The notes below the pieces were generated by a model that saw nothing but the letters and a program-made list of their open reading frames with translations, made no database searches and was not told where the DNA came from. This document shows positions 34,262 to 46,129 of a stretch of 64,000 nt of DNA, piece after piece. The stretch's first letter is position 1. Every line of letters begins with the position of its first letter. The stretch spans positions 1,054,001 to 1,118,000 of the forward strand of contig JAJTUP010000003.1 of assembly GCA_021399435.1 (NCBI GenBank), read 5' to 3'. Made by a program: the position numbers and the translations under genes. This DNA is from Diaporthe sp. PMI_573. Lineage: Eukaryota; Ascomycota; Sordariomycetes; Diaporthales; Diaporthaceae.

Positions 34262-36122
34262 CTGGTCCCTCTCCCGCCCGCCCAGCTCTGCTCCGTCTCT
34301 GCTAACAACAATCGCCACAACGCCTTGACCGTGACCATGACCTTGACCATGTCAATGTATCTAGTGTACGGTGGCAGGTTCGACGGACCTCTACGCTACC
34401 TACTTTAGCCCCATCAAACGTCTTTCTCGCTGCCGTTGCTCCCGGCCCTTGTCGTCTAGTCTCTCGGAACGTAACTGTTGTCTGTCTGTCTGTCTCCTCC
34501 GTCTGGCGGTGTCGGTGTGTCAGTCAGTCAGTCAGTGCCAACCAGACTTTTCATCATCAGAGACTAGACAGAGGACCTAATTACCGTAGGCCCGGATCGG
34601 GGACAGAAGCAGCAAGAGAAGGCAGAGGCGGATGGCGACCAGAAGCTGCTTTTGCTCGGGATCCTCGCCAAGTGCCGTGCGTAGCCATCTACAACACTAA
34701 GGCCGGGTGGTCTACCACAGTACAGTAGGTACATTACCTGTCGTGGTCGCGCCGTGCCTGCGGACCGCCTTGCCTTCATCACCTCACGGCCCTGCTGCTG
34801 CCGCTGCTGGATCAACTTTCCCATCGTCGTCGGGCCCCTGACCCTGACCCGGGCTCCTTCCCTCTGGGCCCCCCCTTCCCTCAGGTCCGTCTCCTTCTCC
34901 ATCCGTCCCATCCCAGTCCCACCCACGAGCCCTGCACCTGGCACGACGCAGCCCGGCAAAGGGACGGACGCCACCAAGGTCAATGGCAGGTCCACAGCGG
35001 GTCTGCTGCCATGGGGATCCCTGGGGTGGGTTCTGATACCCTCGCACCCTCCACGGGCCCCCCTTCCCATGCAACGGAGCCCGGGTAGGTAGCACTGACA
35101 TCGTCCACTTCTCCTTGCCCGGTCTGGCACCTGCCCTGCCCATTGGCCCCGTCCGCCGCCGCCCTCGACTGCCTCACAGCCCCGATGTACCCTGATCGCC
35201 TCTCACCTACGCGCGCCTGCTTGCGTGCCCATGTACATTGTACATGCATGTAGCAGCAGCACCAACTGCTGCAGCACCAGTGGATGCTCTGGTCATCCTT
35301 ACCCATGTCTCGCATGTCTGGGCTTTTTCAGGCTTAGTCCCTCCAGTCGACAGCACCTCTCCACACCCAGCATCTCGAAGTGCTGGGATCATACATGACC
35401 ATCTTCAACACCTTGCTCTTAAATTGTTTCCTGCTCCCATTGTTTAGTCCTCCCGTCCGGTACCTGGGCCTGCTTTCACCCTCTCCCTCCTCTCCCTCCC
35501 CCATCCCCCTACCTCCTGTGACAAGAACAAGTACAATATACATATACATACATACCTTCAGGCCAAGAGTAGCCGGTTACAAACTGGTCCCAAGAGCTAA
35601 GCACCTGTCAGTTTCACCGTGTGCTGGTCGGTCCTCCTGTTGAAGATTCATCTCAGCTTCCGACACCTGCACTTCTAGACCCCCAGCCTGCCCACCCCAG
35701 TCCACATCCCGCGACTCTCAGCTATTACCCCTTTAGGCACAACCCTCCTGTGCGTTCGTCCGTTACATTGGCACCTTGGACCTACTCGACCCTTACTCAC
35801 GAGTTCATGACGCTACGGCACTTGGTGTCCTACAAAAGGATTCATAACTGCCTCCCGTCCCACCCTACCTGTTACTGGTCATATTTCTCTATCTACAACT
35901 CAACATCTCTCCCCACCCACATCTGACCATTCAAGAGAAAGATCGTCGACCTAAACTCCGTCTTATTCTCTCACCGTCTTGCAACCTTGATCAGATTCAC
36001 CAACCAGCCAGCCAACCACCCACCCAGGCCTTCCATTCCAAGTCTTCCCTGGACCAACCCACCTTGGAGCCTTCCGTCCGTTCTGCAGCCCAAACTCGTG
36101 GTCCGATCCGGGTTTGTCTGAG

Positions 36123-36238
36123 GTAAGACACCCGCTGCTTACGTGGTGGCAGGGCCAGACATAGTCGCTCTGGCTGGCTGGCCGCCTCTGTCTAGAAAAT
36201 TTCCCGAGGGCATGCTGACCAGTGAACTCGACTCCTAG
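36123..36238 (+). other. Probable 5' UTR intron of the TALE homeobox gene
   Basis: Donor GTAAGA at 36123 after TCTGAG, branch-like GCTGACC near 36214, acceptor CCTAG ending at 36238. It lies 40 bases before the start codon in the leader. No transcript evidence; an earlier acceptor at 36195 is possible. Confidence 0.5.
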
Positions 36239-36278
36239 CAGCCGCTGAGCTTATCTCAAGGGCGAAGACCAGCAGGTT

Positions 36279-37732
36279 ATGGAATATAGTCCTCCGGGGA
36301 CTGCAAAAAAAGATTCTAGTCAAAGCCAAACAGAGCAGCCTCCCACGATGTCGATGATCGCCATGGTCACTCCGACTCCCCACGCACCCTTTAGGCGGGA
36401 CTACTGGGACGAGGGCCGGCCTACAGACTACTCCTCTTCCAGGCCAAGGTCTGATGCTGACAGGATTGCTCTTCCATCCATTCGACAGGTAAATTCTGGC
36501 TTCTTCGCATGTCTTGGTCGCTGCTGCAGAAAATGACTAACCGCCGCACCAGGCTTTCCCTGAACTCCAACTCCAGATTCGACCACAGGACGCCTCAGGG
36601 AGGACGCCATCATCAGCCACATCGCCTACTGGACCTGCAACTGGAGTAATGACACCGCCAGAATATGTACACTCGCCCATCTCAAATAAGCGAAGACGTC
36701 TGTCGGTCGACGATGAGAGAGAGGAGCGCGTCAGTCGGGTACCAAGGCTCTACAACAGCCCCCCACGGCCAGCAGAGAGGCCAGTCTTCCGACAAGCCTC
36801 TCCAGCCCCGGCCCCCGTTTGCAGGGCACACGCCGAGCACTGGGCCTCATCGAGCTCCAGGACCAGCCCCTACGTCCCTAGTTACGGCCTTCCGGCAATG
36901 CGAGCGTCCCCGGTGGCGGTGGAGCACGTGGAGCGCCACGAACCTAGGGCAGCTTTACCGAGTTTCCCCCCTCCCATGAACATGGAGCGCGGTAGTGCCC
37001 CATTGCCACGAGTCCGTGGACACTCGAGCGACGATTATCTGCAGGAGGCTCCGAGGCAGGTCATGATGCACCCAGCCGACTCGAGGATGGAGTACCGCCA
37101 GGGCCCGTACGCATACGGTTACCACCACCCCTCTCGCATGCAATCACTTTCCATGGGCGCGATCCACCCCCTTGACAGGACACCCTTTTCAGCAGTCGGC
37201 TATGGCCCTCACTACCAAGAGTACATGCGCTTTGGAGAGCTAGGAATGGGCATGAGCGGAGACAACAAGCAGCGGAAGCGAAGGGGCAACCTCCCAAAGG
37301 AAACGACAGACAAGCTGAGGAACTGGTTCGTCGGCCATCTCCACCACCCGTACCCGACCGAGGATGAGAAGCAGGAATTGATGCGCCAGACCGGCCTGCA
37401 AATGAGTAAGAAGCTGAAGCCCCTCGCTAGTATTTTCACCAGCTCGGTACGCTAACTTTGAATGTGCAGACCAAATCTCAAACTGGTTCATCAACGCGCG
37501 CCGTAGACAACTGCCAGCCATGATCAACAACGCCCGCGCTGAGTCCGATGCCATGTCTTCGGGACGCAGCCAAGACGGCAAGGTCCTTCCATCGACCGAG
37601 CGCGGTGATTACGACCTCGACGGTAAACACCGAAATAGCCCCCCCATCAGCGATGGCGGCGACAGCGCATATGACGACGACCTCGACGCCCGAAGGCAAC
37701 CGCCACAACTGAAGCGTGGTGGAAGCTACTAG
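36279..37732 (+). CDS. TALE-class homeobox transcription factor
   Basis: Three exons: 36279-36488, 36553-37405, 37470-37732, encoding 441 residues. The first 300 residues are low-complexity (Pro, Ser, Arg), with a KRRR basic patch near residue 115. Residues about 312-373 form a homeodomain with the three-residue TALE insertion between helices 1 and 2 (HHPYPTEDEK) and the recognition helix NQISNWFINARRRQ. The 64-bp intron before the third exon falls just ahead of that helix. The short C-terminus is acidic and hydrophilic. Fungal relatives with this domain, such as KNOX/TALE-type regulators, act in development (fruiting bodies, conidia, infection structures). The closest named orthologue cannot be fixed from sequence alone, so I give no symbol. 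It is the only confident gene in about 26 kb. Confidence 0.93.
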
Positions 37733-39431
37733 GTCTATCACGCATTCTTCAAAACCGGACATGATTGTGTATAACCAAACATGATCTTGAATGGGATATC
37801 TATTTTTCACTTCCAGCTTTGTATGCGACATTGTACATATTATCGACCACACCGTTCATATTTTGTGGCAAGACGTAATGATATTTACCAGGGAGGCAAG
37901 CTATGGATTTGCCAGTGTCCTCTCGGCATGGGAGGAACAACCGCACATGGGGCTAGGTTGGATTGGGTAACATGGGCTGGCACCTCTGGAAATCGGGCGG
38001 TCAAATCCGGAGTACATTGTGTTTGTGTCTTGCTTGCTGGGTGGAAGGTTGGGAGCGGTTTCTGCAATAGACAGAATCTGGGCATCTGTACAAATGATCA
38101 CACGGAACCAGATGGTTCTACGGATTAGAGAAGACACTTTTCGCATCACTCTCGGCTAAGGTGGCATCGCATGGTCGGGGATATCCTTTCAGGGCTTTTT
38201 TCTCCATCAGCATTTTGTGGGACAGGCAAGGCATAGTGAGAGCAGAATCACAAAAATCAAAATCAGTCAACAATATTACTACTACTATAGCACTCTTACC
38301 GCTCAGTCCAGTCCATTCCTGTGCCTCACCCGAAAGTGGGACTCATGTGAACCCAACGCCGGCCCAACGCCCTCTTTCGAAGCCCACCCGCCCCAGACAG
38401 TGTAGTCAAGTGACACAGAGACAAGATCACGAACTGACGTCCTGTCTTGTCTCAGAACCGCCGCGAGGTATGGTGACCCCCTCCGTGCTCCCCCAAAACA
38501 AAGGTCACCTGGGCCCCCCCTCGACGCGCTTGTGAGAGTGTTCGCCGTCCTGCCTTCCTAGCTACATGAGATCTTTTTGCTTTGTCCCATGTGCGGGCTC
38601 ATGCGGCGCCTGCAGGTGCGTGGGTACTTTTTGTACCCGCGGCTGGGTTCTAGAGGTTTTCTGATTTTCCTTTTTCTCGATGCCTTTCCATGGCGCCGGG
38701 TTCCAAGGTTCTCTCATCGAAAAAGCAAGGAGAAAAGAACATTGCGTGACTCCCCTTTCCCCCCCATGCGCGTCGGCAGCATTACTTCATTGTACTGTTA
38801 CCTGTCTCTCTCTCTCTCTGCCTCTTTTCCTTTTCTCTTGTCATACACTCCTGCGAACGCCATGCGGCAGTTGTTTCAGAGGACAATCTCCTTGTGGCCA
38901 AGGCTGTGGTTCGACACACCTCTTTGTGTTTTTCTTCTTGTTCTTTTAGCACTAGTACTTCTTCTCTCTTCCTCTGGTCACCCCTCCCTGGGGCTCTCCT
39001 CGTGGACGCCGGCCTTTTTTTGTGTAACCCAACATAAATACATGCATCCATCCATGCGTGCGTTGCTTGCATGTGTGCATACGTACATGGGCCACACGAC
39101 AACGGGATCTTTGCTTTTCCACTTCCTCCTTCCTTTTCCTCTCCCCTGCCCTCCCCCCTTTCGCGTCTCCTCTCGGCTACCATTCCCTGGTTCTTGGGAG
39201 GAGAAAGTGGTGGCCGAGAATAAACATCCCCCCACTCACCCTGCCCCCGACCCCCCTGGCACCTTTACCCCCGTGTCTTGCCCTCCTCCCCTACTCACAT
39301 CCACACATACATACCGTGCTGTTTTGTTCGCCCGCCGAATCTCCCCGTCGCAGGTAAATTGGGGCCCTAGGGCAGCAGCACACCGTCGGGGACCTGGGGC
39401 GGTGTCGAAACTTAGAACCCGGCGGCGGCAA

Positions 39432-39450
39432 GCAGCAGCAGCAGCAGCAG
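39432..39450. repeat. (AGC)6 microsatellite
   Basis: Six uninterrupted trinucleotide units in apparently noncoding DNA. Confidence 0.85.
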
Positions 39451-42400
39451 CCCCAGCAGCGCGGTTGTCGCACGGGGCCAGATGCTATATTCCGATGAAA
39501 GCCACATGGCTATTTCAGGTTACTCAAGAGACGCGGCCGGTGACGCTTGGGGGGTGGTTCGGGCTTGTGCGTTTGATCTACCGGTCGCCGTTCACGTCTA
39601 GTTGCTAGCCTCCCATTCAACCAGTCCCCCCCCCTGCTGCTGCTGCTGTCTGAGAAGACAAGCCCCGTACCAGTCGAGCAACCATTCGTACAAGGGCAGC
39701 TTAGGTACGCGGAGCCAAAGGTACCCAAGGCCACCGGGGATGGCAGAAGCTGCGGCCCTTGTGCGTGACAAGACAACGTGATGGTGGCTTTTCTTTCTTT
39801 GCCTTGCCTTGCCTTACCATCGATCGACATTGAATCGCGCCACGGGCTACTGTGCATTCATGCCGATCATCACAAGAGCCCATGTCCGCCTTTGTCTGAC
39901 TTTGCGGGGACCCAGAAAATCGAAACGAAGGGAGGTCCCTTGCATTCCCGCTGACTTTGACGGCGGCAAGCTGATTTAGCCTCTCCCAAACTCCAGCATT
40001 CCCTCACTCCCTCTCTCTCTCCCCACGCCTCCTTTCAGATACTTGCTCTGTTGTGCCACGTCCTGAGCCGGGGCATTCCCAGTGGCATGCAGCTTTCTCT
40101 CACTTTCCAATCTAAAGACACGCCCGCGGCCATGTGCCGGTTGTCTGGTGTCAGGCCGTCATATTCACATGGTACGGTATTTACGGGGTGATATCGTGCG
40201 GTCTGGGACCTCCTCACCAGCACCAGTGTGCTTTCCCACCCCCCCCAGTTACTCGGCCCGTGGATCACTCTGAACGAAAAGTAAAAAGCTCGGGTCCTTC
40301 CTTAGATGTAGCCCTGTGGATCGAGAGGGAGATTTGTCCATAGGGCTTGCAGGCGGTGCAGAATGCGACGCTAGGGGGTCCTCGTTGCGACCTGCCATCC
40401 TCCTGAGCAATTTGGGGGCGTAGGATGGGCCCAGTGATTGCACCCACGCAGTGGCGGTGACGGCGTGTAATAATATGCTGGCGAGGGGGTAGGTTGAGCG
40501 GTGGTGAGAGGTTAAAGCAGCAGTGCTACAGCACTCGGCCAGTGGGAACCGCGACGCCTCATCACACACACGACATGACACGGCGTGTTGTCTCTCGCCG
40601 TGCTGCGACTTCCTGCTGCTACATGGACCTCAAGGAGGTTGCGTGGCAGGGCGTTCCTCCCCCCGTTCAAACTCCGATCGCAGCCATCACAGACGCTAGG
40701 TCGTTGCAAGGGACTGTCACCCGGGCCCGCAGAGAGGAAGAAAGAAAAAAGAGTTCAGCGCTAACGCATGCCATGCTGTGCTATGTGATCGTGGTGGTCG
40801 ACCTGGTGCTGATCGCTAGGTAGCTTGCTGTACATGCTGCAGGCCAGGCCAGGTCTGGAAGCGTACAGGCGGCCGACTGGCAATTACTACGACATCAGCC
40901 GGGTGGAGCGATCGCCTTTGATCCGTTATTGCCACAAGTGCTTCCTCTCAGGCCGTACAGTTGGCTGTCGAGGGCTATTCGGGGGTTTGCCTGCAACGCA
41001 AACAGGATGCCACAGAGCACCGCCAAGTTCCGCCTCCCCTCAGATCTGCACCGGCTGTCGAGCAAGCTCGATCCATGGCGGGCTGGGCTGCTGTCACCCA
41101 ACAGTCCAGGACAGGCGGCAGGTGGCAGCCGCGATGGGCCAATGAGACTGTGTGATCTCACTCGGATCGCGAGCGATGGAGTTGCAGAGCATTAGAGCTT
41201 GCGAAGGGGCATCTGAGATGGTGACTGCTACGGTGCCATATACTGTGCAGGGATATCGTGGCGGCGGGCGAGGTCTGGTTGAAGATCTACCTCAGTAGCC
41301 GAGTCAAGCTGGGATCCTCGGCCTTTGGCGCGTTGCCGGGTGCCGTGCTGGAGCTCATTATGGCTAAAAAGGGGGCTGAATTGACGGTGCCAGTTCAGGC
41401 TCTCGGCGAGCAAACGCCTTCAACCGGCGGTAAAGAGAGGAGAAACCTCGGAGCGGTCACGACCTAGGTTTGTGAGTGAACGTTCCGCGAAAGTTCTAGT
41501 GCAGTTCCGGCAAGGAGAAGCCGACCCGAAAGCAAGTTGGTACGGTCTACTGTGTAGACACAGCCAGGTGCCATGACGACGCGCTCAGATCCAACGGTGC
41601 CAGCGTGCCGTACCAGCGTGCGTGCCGTGCCAGAGACGGGGGGCTGAATCACCGACAAGAGTGAAGTAGCCGGGACATTGTCAGTGTCAAAGTTTCACAT
41701 TTTTACATTGGCTGACAATGACACCTCGGGAGGCGACTGTGATGGGGGGTCAAAGTGTTTTAGTGGCCGCTGCAGAGCGTAATAAGTGAATGCCTGTACC
41801 CCAGTGCTTGGTATGTTGGAGGCTACATTGCAGATTGCCAGCCAGGGAGACTCCATGACGCGAACCAGATTCGTGCCCATCGTCAAGGGCTGGACCGCGT
41901 AGTGCTTGCCCGGCCGGCGGTTGGAGACGGATCGAATGCACCACCACGTCGGGTCAGAGCAACTGCGAGCCGTGAGGCGAAAGCCCTGGAAGCCCTAGAC
42001 ACGCGCCGTTGGCGGGTCTCTTGAATTTCGAAGCTAGCCAGGTTTCCAGGTAGCCTAAGGGGAAAGAGGCAACTCGAGTGTGGCCTCGCTAGCACAAGTG
42101 TCAGCTGAAGTTGAAGCCGGACTTTTGGGGCCTGGACGTTATCCCTGACGCGTCGCTGTTGGGTCTGACTTAGTCCGAGACGGGCACTTCCCGAGATTCC
42201 TCAGCACCGTCAATGTCTGCACGCGATTCCTGGCGCCTTTTCCTCGTACGGTCCGGTCTGACAGTTGTGATATGTGATAGAAGGTAGCCTGTGTGTTTGC
42301 GTGCCAGGATGTGGCCGCCCACTTGCAGGGCCGAGAACATTTGCGTGGGTACGTAATAAGCGAGGCTTGACGAGTCTTTGACAAGTCAACCTAACAGCGA

Positions 42401-43319
42401 TATCTATGGCGGCCATGGTCATGATCATGAGAGGATCAGTAGCGGGTGGGGTGGTCCTTGGGAGGAGAAGGTGGTGCATGTGGTGGGCGTGGGCGAGGAG
42501 GATGGCGAGGAGGCGTAGAGAATGCGCATACTGTGTGTAGTGTACATGTCGACATGTAGGAGCACGGGACATAAACGCATTACCTACAAGTACACTACTT
42601 GAATGCACCGAGGTACCCGGCATCCATGGACTCGACGTTGTTTGGTTCGCGTCGGCGTGGGTATGATGTGATGTGTTTGTGTGTGTGTGGATCTCTGCCC
42701 GCCCCAAGATGTGGGGTCCCTGTCAGTCTACGCCGGTGGAGGGGCTGAGAGGAGGAAGGCACTGAGAGGGGGGACGGGGGACAGTGCGGGCCCTGCACAT
42801 GCAGGGATCAAGGTGGGCTTGATCGGCCCTGACAGTCCGACCCGAGATTTCCAACCGCTCACCCAGTTCACCCTTACAGCCTCACCAACAGGCTGCACCC
42901 AGAGAACGGCCATCGAAAGGAGATCTCCGCCGCTAGGTGAGCCCCCTGCTGTGTGTCTCCACACTGGAATGCGAGCGAGGATGTCTTGTCTGCAGCCTGC
43001 AGCGTGCAGCAGGAGCCGAGATACGTCGAGACAAGGTACGGAAGCCCTCCCAAAGTGTATGTGGCTGCATGCACCAGATGCTACCGCAGACTACTGCTGT
43101 ACGGTCATACAAGCCTGAGTAAGGCAAGCTACCTCCAGACCGAGAGTCAGTCGTTACCAGGCGTGCCCGAAAACTGTTGAGGATCATGTTCGATGTCCTG
43201 TTAGCTCGGCGTCCGGGAATTGCACCGGGATGAAGATGGCATTCACATGTCCCCACCACTTGCTCGGGGACTTCAAAGGTCCACATCTGAGACGAGATGT
43301 GGTAACACGAGTCTGGCAG

Positions 43320-43385
43320 CACACACATTCTCTCTCTCACACATACACGCACACACACACGCACACCACCCTCACACACACTCGT
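43320..43385. repeat. CA-rich microsatellite tract
   Basis: Interrupted CA/CT dinucleotide runs over about 65 bp. Confidence 0.8.
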
Positions 43386-43594
43386 CAAGGTCCATCCGTC
43401 TTCGACAGGCGAACGACAAGCTCTACCCAACTCCTTGCTCAGGCGCGGCTTGGGCGCAAGTTCTGCTGTGGATACGCCAGCAGGTGCCCATCCCGAGCAC
43501 TATGCGTTGAAGGCCAGGGCCCAATATTTGTTTCGTCCTGCTAGGCTGCAGACCACGGGACACAAGTCATGGTGACGATCGTAACATCCTCCTC

Positions 43595-44339
43595 ATGCCA
43601 CCGCCAAAATGGATGGGCCTCGTCGTGCTGGACCTGAACCTGTCACGACGTCGCGCTTGGCTCCCTGGCAATCATCGTCCTGCAGGCCGAAGCTACCTGC
43701 GGCTTGCTCTGGCTCAGATGTCTCGTCCCGTCATCCCCCCTGCCGTTGAGATACGCGAGAGCTGATCCTGCAGTGACAGATCATCGTTTTCGTCGCCAGG
43801 AGACTTTGTTGCTGTGGCATCCTATCAGAAGCCTGGCCCATCGTCCGTGGCTGGCTGGCTTCGAACAACAATACAGCCGGTGAGGACACGACATGACTGC
43901 CGCGTCCTGCATGCCACCTTCAGAGTCAGAGCTAGCGGCCCAGCTAGGTTCTGACAAGCCAGGCAAAACATGAGGTAGAATGTCGACGCTCGCCGTCTGA
44001 TTCGCCAAATCTCACTGGAAATCTAGAGGCCCCTAACTCTGCAGCCACCTCGACCTCCGCAGCGGCGAACCTGCCCGGCACCAATCTGGGCGACCGATCC
44101 CCGGCGTGTTCTGCAGACCCGCTGTTGACCAGTCTCTCCATTTGTCCGGTAGCGACTGTCACTGTGTCGTCGTCATCAAGGCGGCCCCAGCCCACGTCCG
44201 CCTCACGCACATCTCACCGGCTGCTGTCAACCAGCACCGGTTCAAGGTGGCAACAGATCATATCGGCAAATACAACGGCGGCTTCGACATCCGGGGGCTC
44301 AATTCATCCATGTGCCTTTTAGCCACCATTCAGAAGTGA
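43595..44339 (+). CDS. Possible spliced hypothetical gene (weak)
   Basis: From the ATG at 43595 a frame reads MPPPKWMGLVVLDLNLSRRR and onward. Removing 43720-43773 (GTCTCG donor, CTGCAG acceptor) and 43878-43944 (GTGAGG donor, GCTAG acceptor) keeps one frame through IDRSSFSSPGDFVAVASYQK and a long Ser/Thr/Ala-rich end to the stop at 44339. Total is about 207 residues. Against it: no recognised domain, one poor donor, and an equally open frame on the opposite strand (44210-43944). Chance openness in GC-rich DNA is a fair alternative. Confidence 0.15.
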
Positions 44340-46129
44340 CAGGTGACGGCCGGGTTGTTTCGCAACTGAGCCGACCCTCCACTCGCCCAAGGACTCACAG
44401 GATTAAGCGCTTGACAGGGTCCACTTCCCGCCCATCAATCTTGCTGCTGGCTTGCTGTCACCTGCGGCAGTCGCAAGACCGTGCGCAAGCATAGTGGCTG
44501 GTTGGCGCCATGCTGCCTACTGCGCAGTACAGAGTACAAGTAGCCAGCCAGCCAACCAGCCAAGACTAGTCATACCCAAAGGTCCGGCATGAGGCTAACG
44601 ACATGCTGGTAGCCGACGGCGAGCCTTGACCTCGGGTCATCCCTTGGGGAGGCCCCTTGAGGAGGCCCATCGAGGCCCATCGATCCCGTGTTCGGGTTAC
44701 CGCCTCCATTCTAGCCAGCCGATCAGCGCCTTCGGGCTGTCAAGGACTCGATGGCGGAGGGCTTTGATGGATTGGCGGTCAAGAGCGCCCCGTGTCTTGT
44801 CTCGAGTTCCCCCATCATCGTACAAGGCTCGATGTCCCGGGGCCGGTTGCATTGTCTCAGCCGGATCTGAGACCTGAAGAACACGGCGGGCAGGAGAGAC
44901 ATACACACTCTGGACAGTGCCCATGAAGTGCTGACACGTGCGCCACGAGTCTCAGACTCCCGTCTCTGCGGGTCGTCCAGAAGGCAAGCCCAGTCCGCAT
45001 TTCAGCTTCTGTTTTACAATCTCCGCGGCCCAGCTGGCTGGGTTGGCCACCACTGATCTGTGCGTGCCGGCGCGAAAATGTCTGACGCAGGGCCGCGGTT
45101 GACAGCCCAGACCCGTTCGCTGCTTGGGATTAGCTAGCCTGCTCTTTGGTTGTCAAAGCGTTTTGACACCGGCTCGTGACCTCGGCGCGCCGAGGGTCCG
45201 CGTGGGGGACGAGACCGGCCACATCGTCGGGTACGGTACCGACGACTGCACTATGATTCCATGGCTGGGCGCTTTGTCTCAACTGGGTTTGATGGAGCAC
45301 TTTGGCCCCTTTCTCTCCAGCCGCCGCGTCCTAGTCCAGTGATTCCGTGTCGTGACGTTTCGGGAATGGCCTTGCGAGGGATTCGTATACGCGATCGTCA
45401 TTGAGAGAAACCTGGCACACTTGTAAAATTATTATTGAAGTCTAAACCCCTCATAACCCGCCCGGATGAGCCTGATGCTGCTGTCGCCGCACCGGTCCGG
45501 GCGGGAGCGACGGAGAAGTTTGGTTGTGGTCTCGGATCCGCGACCGAGGGTGCGGGGCGATCCGCTCACCTCGGCCATCCACGGGAATGGGCGATACCGC
45601 AATTGGAGAACATGTGCCGTCAGGTTGCGGCGCGTGTCCGTGCAGATGACCTCATTCCTGTCTTTACTTTTCGGCATTTTATTCTCCGCATGTCGGGCAA
45701 GTCACGAAATCTGGGGCAAGGCTGGAGGCCGTTTCTTGGTCTCATCGCCCGCTTGCCCCGAGCCCGAACCCGACGAATAGACATCTTCCCAGTATAATCC
45801 GCAGCCTTGCAGTCGACTCTCTTGAAGCTGCTGTCGGGCCTCAGCCTCGACGGATGCACGCTCTCAAGTCAATGACGTCACTACTTCAGCCTCAGCCTCC
45901 GGTGCTCGGCTCAAAGTCAGTCCGCCTAAGATGTCCGAGGTGAACCTGAAAAAATGGCCGCCCATCATTGGGTGACTGATGTCTAGCTGGCACGCAGCCG
46001 TTTTTGGATGTAATCACGTGCCTATCTTGATGAGCTCATCCATCTCCTTGCCTCGATACTCGTAATGTTTGTTATTTGAGATGGTCATATGTTTTGACGA
46101 CCTCATGATCGCGGAGGTTACGGCCCATT

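Larger units (their letters stand above)
19655..36278. other. Long gene-poor interval upstream of the TALE homeobox gene
   Basis: About 16.6 kb with no gene I can support. Frames up to about 200 codons exist on both strands but lack family motifs, consistent splice sites or hydrophobic patterning. Base composition is near that of the rest of the window, so this is not an AT-rich RIP-inactivated block. It holds simple repeats ((GCCA)n near 21121, (GT)13 at 30631, a hexamer array at 34195, tetramer runs near 33470, 34480 and 34520) and many TGACAG/CTGTCA hexamers. The last 1.5 kb is pyrimidine-rich and probably includes the promoter and a long leader of the TALE gene. Unseen noncoding RNAs are possible. 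Confidence 0.55.
37733..46129. other. Gene-poor interval between the TALE gene and the Zn2Cys6 gene
   Basis: About 8.4 kb. No confident gene. A pyrimidine-rich zone (38750-39330) creates a 340-codon open frame that I reject as coding. CA-rich microsatellite DNA lies at 43320-43385 and an (AGC)6 run at 39432-39450. TGACAG/CTGTCA hexamers are again frequent between 42.2 and 45.1 kb. A possible spliced coding segment at 43595-44339 is listed separately at low confidence. Confidence 0.5.

Noticed and set aside
34564..35130. 188-codon minus-strand frame
   Set aside because: Gly/Arg-rich translation of GC-rich leader DNA, no domain.
38577..39608. Plus-strand open frame of 343 codons in the gene-poor interval
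   Set aside because: The first codon is TTG; the sequence crosses a pyrimidine-rich zone with microsatellites and translates to low-complexity Leu/Ser/Pro. No family motif or splice context, so openness is explained by composition.
45435..45797. 120-codon plus-strand frame before the Zn2Cys6 gene
   Set aside because: Overlaps similarly long frames on both strands and has no recognisable domain.
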